Shown in pieces: positions 31,858-42,077 of a stretch of DNA of 64,000 nt. The stretch is from Oscheius dolichura (Eukaryota > Nematoda > Chromadorea > Rhabditida > Rhabditidae). A program made the position numbers and the translations under genes. The stretch spans positions 8,370,001-8,434,000 of the forward strand of contig OW051496.1 in the NCBI GenBank assembly GCA_932521035.1. The letters run 5' to 3'. The notes beneath the pieces were generated by a model. That model was given only the letters and a program-made list of their open reading frames with translations. It was not told the origin of the DNA and searched no databases. The stretch's first letter is position 1. Each line of letters opens with the position of its first letter.

Positions 31858-33009
31858 ATGCCTTCTGCCCGCTGTTCCATCTCCGTCGGCGTCGGTTGTT
31901 GTCTGTTCCTTATTCTATTCTACTACGCTGTCAGCCAGAAAACACCCAGTACTTCTTCCTCAGAAACGGAGATTATCAAAGAAGAGTTATACGACGATTG
32001 GAAGAAATGTGTCCTCTCCAAACTGGAGCCAATGAGAGGTGATCCCGCGAGGGTGAGTCTCTCCCCCTGGAAGAAATTACCCCGTTTCAGTTATGGACAG
32101 AGTTTCATCTTCTCGTCTCTCAATGTGATAAACCATATGCAGATATCCTCCGAATTAAAGACTTTGCCAATCAGGGAGAGACAAAACATCATATACTCCC
32201 TCTTGTGGTACTGTATTCTCCAACTCCTGCTATATTTTACTGTTCAGAACACTCCAAACAATACAATTATCACTTTAGGAGTTGGGCTTGATATTGCAGC
32301 TGAGGAGAAGTTGCAACAGGCAAGCGGGGGTTGATTTCTCCCAATATGGCGGCATCTGGCCGTTTTATCGTTTCATTTCTCTCTTTTAATTGTATTTTTC
32401 AGGCACTAGGGAAGGAAAATGCCCAATTTTATGGAGCTGACCCAATAGTGGAAATGAACCGCGAACTGTACTCTAAAATAGGCAAATTCTTCCCGATGGC
32501 TGTCGGTGCAAGGGCTGGCTATTCTGAAGCAAGTGTCATGAAAGGTAAGGACTGTCACCCTGATTGATCCCTTTATGATTATACAGATTATAAGTTTCAA
32601 CAATCCTCTGTAGTTCACGTAGATGCCGTCTATTTCCTGACAAAAATGGTTGGACTGAAATTCATCGACCAAATCTTGATCGACGCGGAATATGCAGAAT
32701 ATGAAATGTTCCCAATGTTCCTCAAAGGAGGGGTTTTTGACCAGGCTGACGTTACCGTCTGCCAATTCAACGTGGAGATGCACAAACCTGACGACGCACA
32801 GAAAAAACTAATTCATGACTTTATCTTCCAAATTTTGGAGGAAGAAAGGTAAAAATACGCCTTGAAATCCAACGATAATTGACACTTCCAGATATGCCTT
32901 CTTCTTCCCGGTCAATGTCTCCCATCTGCGACTATTCTTTATCAACTTTAACGATACGGCATGTGTGAACAAATATATTCCGAAGACCTTGACCGCCCAA
33001 AGTGCCTAG
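31858..33009 (+). CDS. FkbM-family (Methyltransf_21) methyltransferase, tandem copy 2
   Basis: Tandem duplicate of the preceding gene with the same exon plan. SVGVGCCLFLILFYYAVSQ is the anchor and EELYDDWKKCVLSKLEPMRG follows. Then come TIITLGVGLDIAAEEKLQQ, FYGADPIVEMNRELYSKIGK, VDAVYFLTKMVGLKFIDQIL, IDAEYAEYEMFPMFLKGGVF, VTVCQFNVEMHKPDD, and VNVSHLRLFFINFND, with a stop at 33007-33009. Intron 3 begins with GCAAGC instead of GT (32320-32402), a GC-AG intron; the orthologous intron of copy 1 uses GTCAGC. In the acidic motif, D-A-E-Y-A-E and D-A-E-H-G-E differ from the usual D-x-E-G-A-E, but the acidic residues are kept. Likely a Golgi-lumen enzyme; substrate unknown. Confidence 0.88.
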
Positions 33010-33629
33010 CTTTAATTCTCAAGCTCTTTCACGCGTAATAATCAGTTATTTATCTAAACAGTAACTGGAATTTGTCCAAATGAAAGATTTTATTGAAATT
33101 CATTGGTTTATTGGGCAACTCCCCTGTAGTAGATATATATACAGTTTATGGATATATATGGGGATATTTATGGGATCCACTCGTACTGTCGCAATATTGG
33201 GCAATACTAGGCATATCCACCCGTATTTTCGAAATCCAATTTATTTTTCATTTGTCAGCTCGCTAAAATTTTGTATTTTTGAAAAGGGAGGGAAGTGATT
33301 TGAAACTACGGGTAAAAGGTATCGATTAATAATCACTGTGGAGGAAAACAAAGGACGCGGGGGTCACGCGGTTTTGGAGCTACCTGGCCTAGGTTATTTA
33401 CAAGAATGAATAAGCGTCACTGCAATAGAAATTATTGATTTTCGCATAAATTAGACCACGAGCCATTAGACACAGTGGGCACGGTGGTACGGTAGTTAAG
33501 CCAAACGGTGGGCGCGGTGGACACGCTAAAATATCCCATGGTCAAAGTCAGTTGAAGAAAAGAACACAAGAACACTGATAAGAGACGTAAAAAGAAAGAA
33601 AAGAGACATCGGTCAATGTTTATTGTCGT
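33010..33629. other. intergenic with TATA-rich and GGTGG-rich simple sequence
   Basis: Contains alternating GATATATA tracts (33130-33170) and imperfect repeats of GTGGGCACGGTGG / GTGGGCGCGGTGG (33472-33522). No gene recognised. Confidence 0.45.
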
Positions 33630-35342
33630 CTACAGGTAGAATTCTTCGGGTGCGCCGCCCTTCTGCTTGAGGAGAACCGTCTTGATGGCCTTCTCGAAGT
33701 CGTCTCGGCAGACCATCTTCCTCTGACCGCGCAGTGCCAGCATCCCAGCCTCCGAGCAGATGGCCTTGATCTCCGCTCCGGAGATGCTCTTCTCCTTGCT
33801 CAGAATCTCCTCGAATGTCACGTTGCTGGCAATGTTCATCGCCGACGTATGAATGGCAAAGATCTTCTGCTTGGTCTTCTCGTCCGGCTTGGGGAATTCA
33901 ATCTTGCGGTCAATCCGTCCGGGCCGAATCAGCGCCGGGTCCAGCGAGTCAATCCGGTTCGTAGCCATGATAATCTTCACGTCTCCGCGGCTCTCAAACC
34001 CGTCCAGCTGGTTCAGCAGCTCCAGCAGGGTCCTCTGCACTTCCTGTTCGCCTCGACTCGTGCTGTCGAATCTCTTCGTGCCGACGGCGTCAATCTCGTC
34101 CAAGAAGACGATACTCGGCGCGTTCTCCTTGGCCAGCTTGAACAGCTCCCGGACCAGCTTGGCCCCGTCGCCCGAGTTCTTCCTCACGAGATCGGATCCC
34201 GTAGCGCGGATGAAGGTAGCCGCGGTGGAGTTGGCCACGGCCTTGGCCAGCAGGGTCTTCCCGGTTCCCGGCTCGCCATACAGTATCACTCCTTTGGGCG
34301 CCGTGATGCCCATGTCCTGGTAGTATTCCGGATGGGTCAGCGGCAGCTCGACGGACTCTTTCAACTCCTGGATCTGGCTCTCACAGCCGCCGATATCGTC
34401 GAACGTCTCCTTGGGGGCCTTCTCCACCTTGTAGCCCGAGGCGTTCGAATCCACGGAGTCGTCCAGGACTCCAACCACGGCCGTCGGCGTCGTCTTGTAC
34501 ATTCCACTGGCCTTGACCATGACCAGCGCATTCAGACGGAGGAGGTCCTTGTCCACAATCGAGAGGATCGGCACGTACCTGAAATGAATGGATTCGAGCA
34601 GATTGAGATGGAAAATAGAGTGCAAACTGTTGCTGTCATACCTCAAACCACTAACCGGATTGGAGAAATGGAAAGGGCCCCTCTAATCCGCTTTCTACCA
34701 GTAAAAGCGTGGTTAAATCCGGGTAAAGACGGAATTATGGGTCGTTTCCATTTCTTCAAATTCTGGTTGCATCTGGGGTGGCGGAAAAGTTTGCCCAAAA
34801 CGAAGTGCAAGGTGTCAAAAATCCCGGCGCGCGCCGTCTCAGCATACGGTAGGCCGCGCTTGCTGTGGCGCGCACCCGTACTGTCTCGAGCAGAAAAAGA
34901 AAGAGTGGTACGAGAATCGAATCTGCCGAGATTCTATGAGTGCGCGCACCCGTGCGCTCACCAGCCGATACAGTAATACCAACCATTCCCGTTTGTATCC
35001 CTCAATGACAACAACGGCGTGTTGTTCATCCTGGAAGAGTTCGTGGACTCGGGCCAAACAGGTCGGGCTTCCTCGCAGCTTGTGGATGAGTTTCCTTTCC
35101 TGGCGGCGCTGTACTTCCAACGGACGGTGGACATTCTGCCGCAGGATGAATTCCCTCTCGAGCAGGAGATAGTCATGGATCCGATTCTGCTTGAGGAGTC
35201 GGAGGAGGCACTGCTTCTTGGGCGCGATGGGCGGCAGCTTGTTACTTTCCACTCCTCTCTGCTTCGAGCGCATTGCAATCTTCAGCGCAGCATGTTCCGG
35301 CTTCTCACGGCGGCGGGACGGGGCACCGAGACGATTTCCCAT
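33630..35342 (-). CDS. divergent 26S proteasome regulatory ATPase, Rpt2/PSMC1-like
   Basis: Rpt2 is one of six AAA+ subunits that unfold substrates into the 20S proteasome. Exon 1 (35342 to about 34986) encodes the N-terminal part, [20 protein letters not shown] and [14 protein letters not shown]. After an intron of about 400 bp the rest is one long exon: [58 protein letters not shown] (Walker A), [18 protein letters not shown] (Walker B), [18 protein letters not shown] (arginine fingers) and C-terminal EEFYL (an HbYX-type tail). Two deviations: Walker A has GEPGTGKT where Rpt2 has GPPGTGKT, and pore loop 1 reads KNSGDG instead of KYLGDG, losing the aromatic-hydrophobic grip. The low intron number and divergence suggest a paralogue beside a canonical gene elsewhere. 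Confidence 0.92.
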
Positions 35343-35592
35343 GTTTCTAGAAGAAGTTGGGTTACGGTAAATGGGAAAAGTTACCGAGATAAGTTAGTAG
35401 AAGTTAGTAGAAGTAGTTGAAGACGACCGTCTGGGGGGACAGCTCTCAACTGAATGACTGACTGGAAGCGGTAGGAGATTACCACGGAAGACGACCTGAC
35501 CGGTTGAAACGAAGTCGAAAAACAGGTCCAAAAACAAGAGCGGGAAATGAAAAGAGCTGTTATCCGTTATAATATACGCATTTATTTCTGAT

Positions 35593-37474
35593 CTATCCTA
35601 TCCTTGAAAGATAAAAAATGTTTGCAGAATGAGAATTAATTTCTAGTCGGCCGTGGCCGATCTCGCCAAGTGTTAGGTCGCAGCAATACTGCCAAATCTC
35701 CTGTCGTAAAACAGTAGGACTGAAGTCGCCGAACAGGTTCAACAGTTCCTCCAGAGGAGGCAGGATGTGTGGTCCTTCACAAATGTATCCATGTAGTACA
35801 AATTTACGAAGATTTAGCAGCAATTCAGAACGAAGAAACTGAAAGGGAACAATGGTACATGTCATGAGCATATCTACCTGTAGAATCCGTTCCGCGAAGT
35901 TGAAAAAGTGGCTTGTCGTGTTTGTAATTTTCCTAGCTGCCCGAAAATGTACATCTCGAAACCGGGAGAGGAGCTTTTTCACTGTAGTAAAGGGGATTCC
36001 AAGGAAGTCGTCGAAATCGGCCATTATTCTTATTTCTTCCTAACAAGGGAAGGATACTTGCTCGGCATCACTATTTCAAACTTTTTTGATGCCATCTTGT
36101 AGAGAATTTTCTTGCGATCGAGACTTATTCTTTCTTTTTTGCTAAAATCGCGTTCTAGAGGAGGAAAACGCAAAATGAGTTTCAATGCTAAACGTGTTTT
36201 TGGACTTGTCTATTTTCCATTCTCCTTTTAAAAATGTGAAGTGGTGGCTGAGTGGATAGTGCACTCGCCCACAAAACTTTTGGCTTTTTTTCAACTTGGG
36301 TTCAATTTTTCCAAGGGACTAAGTCATTTTTGTAATTTTTTGAGGGTGATTGAATCAGTTTTCTATTACTTTCCCCTTGATATGCCGTAAAAAGGGCGAG
36401 AAGGTGTTTCCACACCCTACTGCTATGAAAATTCCGCCATCACCCGCGAGTCCAGTATTCTCCTCACCAACGTAATTGTGAGTGTTAGAGCAGAAACAAA
36501 GGATGTCACTCATCCCCAAAAAATTACAAAAATGACTTGGTCCCTTGGAAAAATTGAACCCAAGTTGAAAAAAGCCAAAAGTTTTGTGGGCGAGTGCACT
36601 ATCCACTCAGCCACCACTTCACATTTTTAAAAAGAGAATGGAAAATAGACAAGTCCAAAAACACGTTTAGCATTGAAACTCATTTTGCGTTTTCCTCCTC
36701 TAGAACGTGATTTTAGCAAAAAAGAAAGAATATGTCTTGATAGCCAGAAAATTCTCTACAAGATGGCATCAAAAAAGTTTGAAATAGTGATGCCGAGCAA
36801 GTATCCTTCCCTTGTAAAATTAAAAGATACTGTATTCTAATAAATTAATATAACTCACCAGTTCCTTGGCCTCGAGGAGCGCTTCAAACCAACTGGATCC
36901 TTCGCTCACCAGACAGATCTTTTGTGGTTTTAGAAGTTTTAACAGGGTCAAACATTGTTCCTTGGTGATATCGCCCCCTTGATCAAGGAACAGCTCCTCA
37001 CAGGTGAAGCGATGTTTCTTTAAAAAATCCCGATACTCTTCAAAATAAATGTTCTTCGACACAGGATGTTGTAGGATATCTACACGTTATACGATTAAAA
37101 AAAAGAAAACGGGCTTCCAACCTGTGGGCAGATAGTATTCCTTAAATCGGACTCCATAAAGACACGAGGCATCATACTCTTCCCTTGGCAGCACAGTAAA
37201 ATATGTTATGAGCTCTAGTGGCTCCTTGGGAGGATCTTCTTCGTCTTCTTGCTGCTTCAGGTATACGGCACTGTTTTTGTTCAAGCAGATTTTAACATTC
37301 CGATTGGTCCGGACGAACTCCTCCATCTCGTGGCATGTCAACTGGAGACGGAAATAACTTCTCCATTCCAGCTGGAAATTCTAGATTTGAAAAGAACAAG
37401 GGCAAATTAAATACCTTTGTGACAATTCTTTCCAAAAGGGTGGAAGGAAGTTGCGAAAAACGAAACGCTGCCAT
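35593..37474 (-). CDS. F-box-like protein (array member A), intron carries a 771-bp foldback element
   Basis: First of six array members on the minus strand. Exon 1 (ATG 37474) MAAFRFSQLPSTLLERIVTK and exon 2 LEWRSYFRLQLTCHEMEEFV together make an F-box-like motif (LP-x-x-LLE-x-I, then R-L-x-x-TC), which normally binds Skp1 in SCF ubiquitin ligases. Exon 3 has LTKEQ/CLTLLKLLKPQKIC and FEALLEAKEL. Exon 4 follows the element (EEIRIMADFDDFLGIPF), and exon 5 reads FLRSELLLNLRKFVLHGYIC and ends at the stop 35593-35595. The C-terminal half resembles worm F-box-associated regions (possibly FTH/DUF38-like); not certain. The foldback element at 36044-36814 fills intron 3, and its target duplication forms part of the 3' splice site. 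The protein frame is intact. Confidence 0.68.
36044..36814. mobile_element. foldback/MITE-type element with ~305-bp inverted arms and TAA target duplication
   Basis: Ends CAAGGGAAGGATACTTGCTC and its complement; flanking TAA at 36041-36043 and 36815-36817. The arms, about 36044-36350 and 36510-36814, are nearly identical in inverted orientation, with roughly ten differences, around a 150-bp spacer. A 3-bp TTA/TAA duplication fits PIF/Harbinger-type insertion. Each arm contains a tRNA-like stretch, TGGCTGAGTGGATAGTGCAC ... GGGTTCAATTTTT, resembling A and B boxes. No transposase. It sits in intron 3 of F-box-like gene A. Confidence 0.88.
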
Positions 37475-37700
37475 TTGGAAGAAAGACAAATGGGTTAACG
37501 CGTTGCGTCCTGGAAAGCGAGACGTTATCGGGTTGACGTTATTGGGCAACGCTGTACTGAGGTTCACCACATACCGCAAGGGGCCGAGTTGGGGGCAAAA
37601 CTGCGCTCCGCCGACAAAGCAAGACTTTCTATCAAAAAAGAGGAAGGAAAAATGGTAAGGATCCATTTTCTGTAAAGATAGAATAAGGCAAAGCTTTTAT

Positions 37701-38738
37701 TTATATTCTGAAGTTATAATTAAGGCGTACATACAAGGGAGTAATGTTAACTTGACACAATTGCCCGAGTGCACACTTGAGAGTATAATATTCCTGGTGT
37801 TGTTCCACAACGGTTGGATGAAAGGGGCGGAAGGCCTCTACCATTTCATCAAGAGGTGGAAACGGCCGTGTTGGTCTCTTGCGCATTATACAAATCCAAA
37901 AATTCAGGAGATTTGGCAGGGATACGGTATGAATAAACTGAAATGAGGAGAATATGATAGGGAAGAAAGGGGGCTACCTCGAGAATCCTTTTGAAGGAGT
38001 CGAAATACAGTCCATTCGGGGTATTTGCCTCTGTTTCGATTACATGGAAACGGACATTTCGACATCTGGACAGGTATGTTTTGATCAATGAAAGGTCCCG
38101 TTCAAATGCGGCGTCTAGATGAGTCCAAAGCGCAACTTCTTTCTAAAATTAGATGTGAAACCATCAAGAACAAAAATGACCAGTTGCTTGCACTGGAGAA
38201 GAGCTTCGAAACTATTTGATCCTTCACTGTGGAGACTAACATTTGTGGGTTTTAGCAAGGTGAACAGGGCGAGACACTGCTCTTTGGTGAAATCGGAGGA
38301 AGAAATATGTAGAAAGGAACAGGTAATACGGTATTTCTTGAAAACATTTAGAGTATCCTCGAGTTTATCTGTATAGTAAACGAGTAGCCAAAAAATGGAA
38401 AGAACCAACCCACAGGAAATACGCACATTTTCAATCGAACTCCGCAAAGATCAGTGATATCAATTGGGACATTTCGACCAAGAATGGAGACGGTCAACCT
38501 ATAAGACCCATCAGTAGTCTCTTTCCAATCTATAGACAGTTTCCAGTCAACGGAGACGGTCATATTCCGGCTAGCCCGAACAAACTCTTCCATACCTCGG
38601 CATGCCCGCTGCATGCGAAAGTAACTCTTCCATTCGAACTGAAATTATTCTTTATAAATAAACTGGAACAGTAATTACTTTTGAAAAAAGCCTTTCCATT
38701 TGGGCGGGAGGCAGTTGACAAAGGGGAAATCCGGGCAT
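37701..38738 (-). CDS. F-box-like protein (array member B)
   Basis: Five exons from ATG 38738: MPGFPLCQLPPAQMERLFSK; FEWKSYFRMQRACRGMEEFV plus a segment ending in DITDLCGVRLKM; LEDTLNVFKKYRITCSFLHI with SDFTKEQCLALFTLLKPTNV and SNSFEALLQCKQLV; WTHLDAAFERDLSLIKTYLS with GLYFDSFKRILE; and FIHTVSLPNLLNFWICI through CALGQLCQVNITPLYVRLNY, with a stop at 37701-37703. All introns are about 40-55 bp. The F-box half is typical of the array; the last two exons align with the other members though identity is low, indicating old duplications or fast change. Gap to gene A about 225 bp, same strand. Confidence 0.7.
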
Positions 38739-38876
38739 GGTGAAAGAAGCGGCGTTGTTTGTGGCTTAGAGAGAGGGCTATCTATTAAAATAGCTGTAAA
38801 AACTTTAGAATAGATACGGAGGTTGCTTTGAACAAGTTGAAAGTATGATATTTTATATGAGTATAATTTATTTTCT

Positions 38877-39960
38877 CTAATTCTTAATTCTTTTAGCAAT
38901 TGGTTTATAAGAAAGGCGTGCACTCGAAGCAGTTACCCGAAATTGATCCGAATAACCAAATGTGAAGATGGGAGTGCACCGGCTGTGGTACCCGTAGTTC
39001 TGATCTACGAGTTCAGTTGGATTAAACTTGGCAAAGATCTCTCGAATTTCATCAGCCTCAGGAAGCGGATTGATTGTTTCCATTGGCATCACGGTTATCT
39101 CAACATTGCGAAGGTTTGGCAGAGATTCCGAATACAAGAACTGAAAGAAGGGGAAAATACCAAGGGGGAGAACATTCCCTACCTCTAGAAGAGATCGAAA
39201 GAATCCTAGATACGACTCCTTCAGGGAGTTTCTCTTGCTTTCCATCCCACAGAAACGGACATCTTCAAATCTGTTCAGGTATGTTTTGATCAATGGAAGA
39301 TCCAATTCAATCTCTGAATTTAAGTTGATCCAGAGCTCGACTTGTTTCTAAAATTGTATGAGAAACGATAGAAAACGACAGTTACCAGCTGATTGTACTC
39401 GAGAAGAGCTTCATATCGATCTGATCCCTCACTATGCATCTTGACTTTTGTCGGCTTCAGAACGTCAAATATCCATGAGCATTCATCTTTGGTCAAATCA
39501 GAAGGAGGAATGAATAGATATTCACATGTAAAGCGGTGCTTCTCTAGGATGTACAGAGTGTCTTCTAAAATATCTGAAACGTGGCCAGTGGTAAAGCAAA
39601 GAAACAGAAAGGAGACCGACCGATTGAAACTGTATAGGCGTCCAGGCGAATTCCATAAAGACCAGAGACATCGGCGGTCGGCGCATCTCGGCCGGGAATC
39701 CAAACATCCATGATGTACTTCCAGCCGTCAGGCTCCTCATCCGATGTAAACTTTATATAGACTCCCCAGTCCGTGCTGGCCTTTACATGCTGACTACTTC
39801 GGACAAGCTCCTCCATATATCGGCATGTCCGCTGCATGCGGATGTAACTTCTCCATGCAAGCTGGAATTATTCCTGAATATTCGAAGGAAGAGTGGAAAC
39901 CTTTGTGACTATTCTTTCCAGGAGAGCAGGAGGAAGTTGGCCGAGAGGAAGGCCTGCCAT
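38877..39960 (-). CDS. F-box-like protein (array member C)
   Basis: Five exons from ATG 39960: MAGLPLGQLPPALLERIVTK; LAWRSYIRMQRTCRYMEELV and a segment ending in VSGLYGIRLDAY; DILEDTLYILEKHRFTCEYL with DLTKDECSWIFDVLKPTKVK and YEALLEYNQLV; VELWINLNSEIELDLPLIKT with SLKESYLGFFRSLLE; and FLYSESLPNLRNVEITVMPM ending LSYKPIAKRIKN, with a stop at 38877-38879. It keeps every block of the family and makes a good reference copy. Predicted SCF adaptor; the substrate-recognition half is the variable part. Confidence 0.72.
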
Positions 39961-40090
39961 GTGGAAGGGGGACTCGTAGCACCTGTTGTTATCCTCCTTC
40001 TCATCAAATAATGAAAGATAGCGGGAATGTTAAGATATTTCTTCTAGATATATTTATACTGTTGTATTAAAATGAAGTAAAAATGAAAAT

Positions 40091-41565
40091 TCAATGATTT
40101 ATTTGAAGAGATGGTTTATAATAAAGGGTTGCAACTGACTTCGTAATTCGAAATTGACACATTCGGCCGAATGCAAAGGTCAGAGTATAAGATTCGTCTT
40201 TTTGTTGTTCCGCAAGAGTTGGATTAAGTTCGGTAAATGCCTGCAGAATTTGACCGACAGGAGGAAGCGGCTTTTGCTGTGCCCTAGCTAGCACATCTAT
40301 CTGAAGAATACGAAGTTTCGGTAGGGGTTCAGAATGGAGAAACTGAAAGGGCCAGTATGAAAAATATAAGGAGCGGATCCCTCTACCTGTAGGACAGACT
40401 TGAAAAAGTCCAGATATGGGCCATCTAGAGAATTTGAATTGGTTTCAAGTCCTCTAAAGTGTAGCTCGTCCAATGTGGGAAGGTATGCTTTGATAAGGTA
40501 AAGAGCCTTATCTAGACGAGGGTTTAGATCGATACAGAGATCAACTCGTCTCTAAAATTAGGCGGTAAAACAGACAAGAACAAAAGTTACCAGCTTCTTG
40601 TACTCGAGAAGGACTTCAAATTTATTTGACCCCTGACTGTTCAGGGTGACTTCTATGGGTTTTAACAGGTTCAACAGGGTCAGCCACTGCTCTTTGGTCA
40701 CATTACACGGAGGAATTAGTAGAGACTTGACGGTAAATCGATATTTCTTTAGAACGTTTAAACACTCCTCAAACTTATCTAAATATATCTGTTGAGGGTA
40801 AAGGGGTTCTGATGTAGAATAGGGGTCCAATAGAGAAATAAGGGTCCAATGACTGGGTCGGCGTGGTATACCCAGTGTTTCTCTGCTCAAGATGGATGTT
40901 CCGAGGCATGTTACATATGATTCGAAAGCTCTTGGACTGGCGAATTCGATGGTATACCCGAAAGACATGAGAAGGTGGTTTCATTCAGTATCTCTACAAA
41001 TAATCTTGGAAATGCCAACTAACGGCGATTCATGGCAAATAGACACTGTTTCCTGGAGGTGCCCATGTCTTCCTCTATACCGTTGAATTGGCGAGTTGCC
41101 TGGGAACATTCATTTTGGGAGGAGAAACTCTGAGTAAACCGCGACGACCAAATCATTTGACCCCTATTTTTTGATTAGATCCCTATTCTGCATTAAAGCC
41201 GGTAAAGAAAGAACAAGCAATAGAAACGACTAACCCCTTAAAAAGGCTAATCCGTTTAAACGAACCCCATATAGGCCAGTGACATTCTTGTAGTTGACGG
41301 AGCCACAAATATCAAGAACGTGCTCCTGAGATCCATCCGGATTCGATTTCCAATCTATAGTGAGGTGGCAGCCCATAGAAACTTTCGCATTTCGGTTGGT
41401 TCGGACGAACTCTTCAATATTCCGGCATGTCCGCTGCATGCGGAAGTAGCTCTTCCATTCGAACTGGAATTATTCTTCATAAAAATAAACTGGAACAGTA
41501 ATTACTTTTGCAAAAAGTCTTTCCAGTAGGGCGGGAGGAAGTTGGAAAAGGGGAAGACCGGCCAT
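40091..41565 (-). CDS. F-box-like protein (array member D), intron carries a MITE-like insertion
   Basis: Five exons from ATG 41565: MAGLPLFQLPPALLERLFAK; FEWKSYFRMQRTCRNIEEFV with NVTGLYGVRLNGLA; FEECLNVLKKYRFTVKSLLI with NVTKEQWLTLLNLLKPIEVT and FEVLLEYKKLV; VDLCIDLNPRLDKALYLIKA with DGPYLDFFKSVLQ; and FLHSEPLPKLRILQIDVLAR ending TLYYKPSLQINH, with a stop at 40091-40093. Intron 2 is about 440 bp instead of about 45 because of the inverted-repeat insertion at about 40814-41192. Exon 1 and 2 sequences are closest to members B and C. Confidence 0.72.
40814..41192. mobile_element. MITE-like insertion with ~38-bp inverted ends
   Basis: The left end GTAGAATAGGGGTCCAATAG recurs inverted at the right end (right arm reads, on the minus strand, GCAGAATAGGGATCTAATCA), and similarity continues for about 38 bp. 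The ~300 bp interior has no coding potential that I trust. Target duplication not clear. It is confined to intron 2 of F-box-like gene D. Confidence 0.6.
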
Positions 41566-41956
41566 GGTTCCTGACACGAGTAAAATTGGTTATATTCTCT
41601 AGATACGGTTCTTATAAGCATCAGTTCTTGACTAAATCTGTAGAATTGAGGTAAGAAGCAAAATAAAAAAGCTGTAAAAGAAATGAAGAAGAAGTTATTT
41701 TCAAGCGGAGGGCACCCGATCAGTCAATAGGGAAATTGCGCTCCACTGGCAATTTCGGGGGAACATTGGTTATTCGAACAGACAAAAGGGGTGAAACAGG
41801 GGTTCCCTTTTTTTTATTGATACCGTTGGACGCCTGGGTCATAGTAGAAATTAATAAATGGACGTACAAGGAGCATATGGATTCGTGAGGTCCAAGTAGA
41901 CAGTCAAACAGATATCAGGAGACGTCTTGCGGCCCAACTACGAATCATTAACACCT
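41566..41956. other. intergenic, possible reverse-transcriptase scrap
   Basis: Plus-strand 41761-41860 can be read as EHWLFEQTKGVKQGFPFFLL, loosely like the 'GVxQGxPLSPLLF' motif of LINE reverse transcriptases, ending at a stop by about 41890. Too short to call. The rest is featureless. Confidence 0.25.
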
Positions 41957-42077
41957 GTGGCCGTATGCAATCAACTGCCCGGGCCCACCCGGGAGGCTCC
42001 CGGGTACAAAATTGAGAACAAAATCCCTACCCGGGCGCGCCCGGGTGGCACCCGGGTGGTTGATTGCATACGGCCAC
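41957..42077. mobile_element. 121-bp hairpin MITE
   Basis: Perfect 19-bp inverted ends, GTGGCCGTATGCAATCAAC at 41957-41975 and its complement at 42059-42077. Six CCCGGG sites lie in the arms, with a short AT-rich loop (AAAATTGAGAACAAAAT). It is predicted to fold into one long hairpin. It overlaps the 3' end of F-box-like gene E and supplies its last codons. Confidence 0.85.

Noticed and set aside
33849-34976. Long plus-strand open frame of 375 codons
   Set aside because: It is antisense to the Rpt2-like ATPase exon, has a skewed composition, and exists because of the GC-rich codon use of the real gene.
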